A stretch of DNA of 64,000 nucleotides from Methylobacterium isbiliense (GTDB taxonomy: Bacteria; Pseudomonadota; Alphaproteobacteria; Rhizobiales; Beijerinckiaceae). The stretch's first letter is position 1. Each line of letters begins with the position of its first letter. Shown in pieces: positions 61,072-64,000 of the stretch. The notes under the pieces are model-generated. The model was not told where the DNA came from and did no database searches. It was given only the letters and a program-made list of their open reading frames with translations. The stretch is from assembly GCF_022179325.1 (NCBI RefSeq), contig NZ_BPQQ01000040.1:94564-158563 (forward strand), in the 5' to 3' direction. The position numbers were made by a program, and so were the translations under genes.

Positions 61072-62190
61072 ATGACGGTCGCCCAACCCCTCGTCCTCCT
61101 CGCTGCCGGCGGCACCGGCGGCCACCTCTTCCCGGCCGAGGCGCTGGCGCTGCGCCTGCGCGAGCGCGGCATCCGGGTCGCGCTCGCAACCGACAGCCGC
61201 GTCGAGACGCTGTCGGGCGGCTTCCCGGCCTCCGAGATCGTGGCGATTCCGTCCGCGACGCCGTCCGGGCGCTCGCTCGTCGCGCGCGGCGCGGCCTTCC
61301 TGACCCTCGGGCGGGGCTTCGCGGCCGCCGTGCGGGCGGTGCGCCGGCTCAACCCGGCGGTGGTGGTGGGCTTCGGCGGCTATCCGACGGTGCCCCCCCT
61401 GCTCGCCGCGCAGATGCTCAAGGTGCCGACGCTCCTGCACGAGCAGAACGCCGTGATGGGCCGGGCGAACGGCTTCCTGGCCCGCGGCGCGAGCGTGATC
61501 GCGACGGGCTTCTCGGAGGTGCGGGGCGTGTCCGCGAAGGTGACCGCGCGGCGCGTCCATACCGGCAACCCGGTGCGCCCCGCCGTGCTGGCGGCGGCCG
61601 GCACGCCCTACCCGCCGCTCACCGCCGACGGACCGCTCAGCCTGCTTGCCTTCGGCGGCAGCCAGGGCGCCCGGGTGATGAGCGAGGTGGTGCCCGAGGC
61701 GGTCTCGCGGCTGCCGGCGGCCCTGCGGGCCCGGCTCACCGTGATCCAGCAGGCGCGGGCGGAGGATCTGGCGCGCGCGGAGGGCACCTACGGGCAGGCG
61801 GGCCTCGCCGCCTTCGCGGTCGCGCCCTTCTTCAAGGACCTTCCCGCCAAGATGGCGGGCGCCCACCTCGTGGTGGCGCGCGCGGGCGCCTCGACGGTGG
61901 CCGAACTCGCGGTGATCGGGCGGCCCGCCATCCTGGTGCCGCTCCCGGGCTCCCTCGACCAGGACCAGGCCGCCAACGCCGCGGTGCTGGAGGCGGCGGG
62001 CGCCGCCTTTCCGCTACCACAAACGGCGTTCACTCCTGAGCGCCTGGCCGCCGAACTGACGACCCTGTTCGGTGCCCCCGAGCGCCTGACCGCGGCCGCC
62101 GCGGCGGCCCGGCGCGCCGGACTCCCGGACGCGGCCGAGCGTCTCGCCGCCCTGGTGGTCGAGACCGCTGTGACCGCCGCAACCCGCTGA
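61072..62190 (+). CDS. murG: UDP-GlcNAc:lipid I N-acetylglucosaminyltransferase MurG
   Basis: 372 residues. It adds GlcNAc to lipid I, giving lipid II, at the inner face of the membrane. Seen: glycine loop [19 protein letters not shown] (19 residues) near residue 9, [19 protein letters not shown] (19 residues) near residue 97, [35 protein letters not shown] (20 residues) near residue 193, [20 protein letters not shown] (20 residues) near residue 269 and [20 protein letters not shown] (20 residues). Start ATG 61072. Confidence 0.95.
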   Translation: MTVAQPLVLLAAGGTGGHLFPAEALALRLRERGIRVALATDSRVETLSGGFPASEIVAIPSATPSGRSLVARGAAFLTLGRGFAAAVRAVRRLNPAVVVGFGGYPTVPPLLAAQMLKVPTLLHEQNAVMGRANGFLARGASVIATGFSEVRGVSAKVTARRVHTGNPVRPAVLAAAGTPYPPLTADGPLSLLAFGGSQGARVMSEVVPEAVSRLPAALRARLTVIQQARAEDLARAEGTYGQAGLAAFAVAPFFKDLPAKMAGAHLVVARAGASTVAELAVIGRPAILVPLPGSLDQDQAANAAVLEAAGAAFPLPQTAFTPERLAAELTTLFGAPERLTAAAAAARRAGLPDAAERLAALVVETAVTAATR

Positions 62191-62224
62191 CGCACGACGA
62201 CGAGACCTGAGGACACCCGACCCC

Positions 62225-63640
62225 ATGAAGCTGCCGAACCAGCTCGGACCCATCCACTTCATCGGCATCGGGGGCATCGGCATGTCCGGCATCGCCGAGG
62301 TGATGCACAACCTCGGCTACACGGTGCAGGGCTCGGACGCGACCGACAACGCCAACGTCAAGCGGCTCGCCGAGAAGGGCATCCGCACCTTCGTGGGCCA
62401 CACGGCCGAGAACCTCGCGGACGCCGCCCTGGTGGTGGTCTCGACGGCGATCCGCCGCGACAACCCGGAACTCGCGGGCGCGCGCGAGCGGCGCCTGCCG
62501 GTGGTGCGCCGGGCCGAGATGCTGGCCGAGCTGATGCGCTTCAAGTCCTGCGTGGCGGTGGCCGGCACCCACGGCAAGACCACCACCACCTCCCTCGTCG
62601 CCACGCTCCTCGACGCGGGCGGGCTCGACCCCACGGTGATCAACGGCGGCATCATCAACGCCTACGGCACCAACGCCCGCATGGGCGAGGGCGACTGGAT
62701 GGTGGTGGAGGCCGACGAATCCGACGGCACCTTCCTGAAGCTGCCGGCCGACATCGCCATCGTGACGAACATCGACCCCGAGCACCTCGACCATTTCGGC
62801 TCCTTCGACGCGATCAAGGACGCGTTCCGGGCCTTCATCGACAACATCCCGTTCTACGGCTTCGCGGTGATGTGCATCGACCACCCGACCGTGCAGGACC
62901 TCGTCGGGCGGATCGAGGACCGGCGCATCATCACCTACGGCGAGAACCCGCAGGCCGACGTGCGCCTGATCGACGTCGATCTCAAGGGCGGCCAGAGCCG
63001 CTTCCGGGTGATGATCCGCGACCGCCGCCCCGGCTTCCGGCTGGAGATGGAGGACCTCGTGCTGCCGATGCCGGGCAAGCACAACGCGCTCAACGCCACC
63101 GCGGCGCTCGCGGTCGCGCACGAACTCGGCGTCTCGCCGGAGGCGATCCGCAAGGCGCTGTCGGGCTTCGGCGGGGTGAAGCGCCGCTTCACCCGCACGG
63201 GCGAGTGGAACGGCGCGCAGATCTTCGACGATTACGGGCACCATCCGGTGGAGATCAAGGCGGTGCTCAAGGCCGCCCGCGCCTCGACGGAGGCCAACGT
63301 CGTGGCGGTGGTGCAGCCCCACCGCTACACGCGACTGGCCTCGCTGTTCGACGATTTCTGCACCTGCTTCAACGATGCCGACACGGTGATCGTCGCCCCC
63401 GTCTACGCGGCCGGCGAGGCGCCCATCGAGGGGGCGGACCGCGATTCCCTCGTGGCGGGCCTGAAGTCGCGCGGCCACCGCAACGCGATCGCGCTGGAGC
63501 GCAGCGAGGATCTCGCCGGCATGATCGCCGGCGTGGCGGGCCCCGGCGACTACGTCGTCTGCCTGGGCGCCGGCAACATCACGCAATGGGCCTACGCGCT
63601 ACCGGGCGAACTGGCGTCGCTGGGCGAGCAGGCGGCGTGA
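62225..63640 (+). CDS. murC: UDP-N-acetylmuramate-L-alanine ligase MurC
   Basis: 471 residues, cytoplasmic. It joins L-alanine to UDP-MurNAc. Seen: [19 protein letters not shown] (19 residues) near residue 12, ATP loop [17 protein letters not shown] near residue 115, [10 protein letters not shown] near residue 160, [17 protein letters not shown] near residue 180, [16 protein letters not shown] near residue 281 and [19 protein letters not shown] (19 residues) near residue 337. It follows murG after 34 bases. murB, the usual next gene, is not there; a DUF559 gene follows after 12 bases. Confidence 0.95.
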   Translation: MKLPNQLGPIHFIGIGGIGMSGIAEVMHNLGYTVQGSDATDNANVKRLAEKGIRTFVGHTAENLADAALVVVSTAIRRDNPELAGARERRLPVVRRAEMLAELMRFKSCVAVAGTHGKTTTTSLVATLLDAGGLDPTVINGGIINAYGTNARMGEGDWMVVEADESDGTFLKLPADIAIVTNIDPEHLDHFGSFDAIKDAFRAFIDNIPFYGFAVMCIDHPTVQDLVGRIEDRRIITYGENPQADVRLIDVDLKGGQSRFRVMIRDRRPGFRLEMEDLVLPMPGKHNALNATAALAVAHELGVSPEAIRKALSGFGGVKRRFTRTGEWNGAQIFDDYGHHPVEIKAVLKAARASTEANVVAVVQPHRYTRLASLFDDFCTCFNDADTVIVAPVYAAGEAPIEGADRDSLVAGLKSRGHRNAIALERSEDLAGMIAGVAGPGDYVVCLGAGNITQWAYALPGELASLGEQAA

Positions 63641-63652
63641 AGGCGCCGTCCG

Positions 63653-64000
63653 ATGCGCGGCCCTGATCCCGGCCGGACGCGGCGCGCGCGCGGTCTGCGG
63701 CAGATGCAGACCGAGCCGGAGGCCCGGTTGTGGTCACGCCTGCGCGACCGGCGGCTCGGCGGGTTCAAGGTCGTGCGGCAATGCCCGGTCGGTCCTTACG
63801 TCGCCGACTTCGCCTGCCGCGAGGCGAAATTGGTCATTGAACTCGATGGCGGCCAACACGCCGACAGCGCGCGCGATCGGCGTCGGGATGCGTGGTTGTC
63901 CTCCCAGGGATACCGCGTCCTGCGGTTCTGGAACGGCGAAGTTTCATCGAATCTCCCCGGAGTCTTGGAGACGATCCTCGCCGCCCTCTCCTCTCCCCGC
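63653..64000 (+). CDS. DUF559 single-domain endonuclease-like protein, copy 2, 3' partial
   Basis: Open from ATG 63653 to the window end, 116 codons without a stop. Seen in translation: RQMQTEPEARLWSRLRDRRL near residue 17, VVRQCPVGPYVADFACREAK (20 residues), LVIELDGGQH near residue 64, and GYRVLRFWNGEVSSNLPGVL (20 residues). This is the same PD-(D/E)XK-type pattern as the copy at 46613. It starts 12 bases after murC, where murB is usually expected. The 3' part is less GC-rich than murC. Confidence 0.87.
   Translation, partial: MRGPDPGRTRRARGLRQMQTEPEARLWSRLRDRRLGGFKVVRQCPVGPYVADFACREAKLVIELDGGQHADSARDRRRDAWLSSQGYRVLRFWNGEVSSNLPGVLETILAALSSPR

Overview
The window looks like chromosome of a very GC-rich alphaproteobacterium of the order Hyphomicrobiales, most likely a Methylobacterium-type organism. 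This rests on base composition (about 70% GC by eye), a MucR-family regulator, two Liv-type (HAAT) ABC importers, an NrsF-controlled ECF sigma factor, a murG-murC cell-wall block and a Rhizobiales-style REP palindrome. The genus is an inference. I see no tRNA, rRNA, CRISPR array, insertion sequence or prophage.

Layout. 1-7139: a Liv-type importer operon (5' end cut off) ending in an acyl-CoA ligase and an enoyl-CoA hydratase/isomerase, which reads as import plus CoA activation of a carboxylic acid. 7140-10077: an ECF sigma factor, its NrsF-type membrane anti-sigma factor and a GT1 glycosyltransferase. Perfect copies of the motif GTAACC-N16-CGAA stand before the sigma gene and before the glycosyltransferase. 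10155-12639: a small unknown gene, then two minus-strand proteins with LAS-type zinc peptidase motifs. One is an extensin-like lipoprotein. The other is a membrane protein whose C-terminal 108 residues closely resemble the signalling domain of animal Hedgehog. 13120-16453: two nucleoside-type ABC permeases and a cytosine-deaminase-like enzyme. 16505-20084: a zinc-less MucR, an MFS carrier, a LigI-like amidohydrolase and a TerB-like protein. 20251-26624: an aromatic amino acid decarboxylase, a compound REP palindrome, a stand-alone SIR2 protein, Mn catalase, NDH-2, a small tail-anchored protein and AqpZ. 26820-28671: inositol-phosphate synthase and a MaoC hydratase. 28682-33025: a LacI regulator divergent from an L-threonate/tetronate operon (ltnD-otnI-otnK), with a perfect 22-bp palindrome between them. 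33102-38118: guanine deaminase, ferrochelatase, an O-methyltransferase, a small protein and glutaminase.

38148-49571 forms a coherent block for D-amino acids and 5-oxoproline: dadA divergent from an Lrp regulator, then LysR, a DUF1445 D-glutamate-cyclase-like protein, a complete Liv-type importer, a DUF559 nuclease and the 5-oxoprolinase genes pxpABC. 49692-54170: a Bcr/CflA exporter, a PilZ-like small protein, a DoxX protein, an AlgX-like acetyltransferase and a PAS protein with no output domain. 54442-55135: a NarL-type response regulator broken by one base in a run of seven G. 55230-57697: a MarR regulator divergent from a MATE exporter over a 22-bp operator-like repeat, then a second MaoC protein. 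57806-64000: htpG, then ftsW-murG-murC and a second DUF559 nuclease cut by the window end.

The strongest candidates for something unusual are the Hedgehog-domain protein beside a second LAS peptidase, the two matched ECF promoters that tie a glycosyltransferase to the sigma-NrsF pair, and the D-glutamate/5-oxoproline locus.
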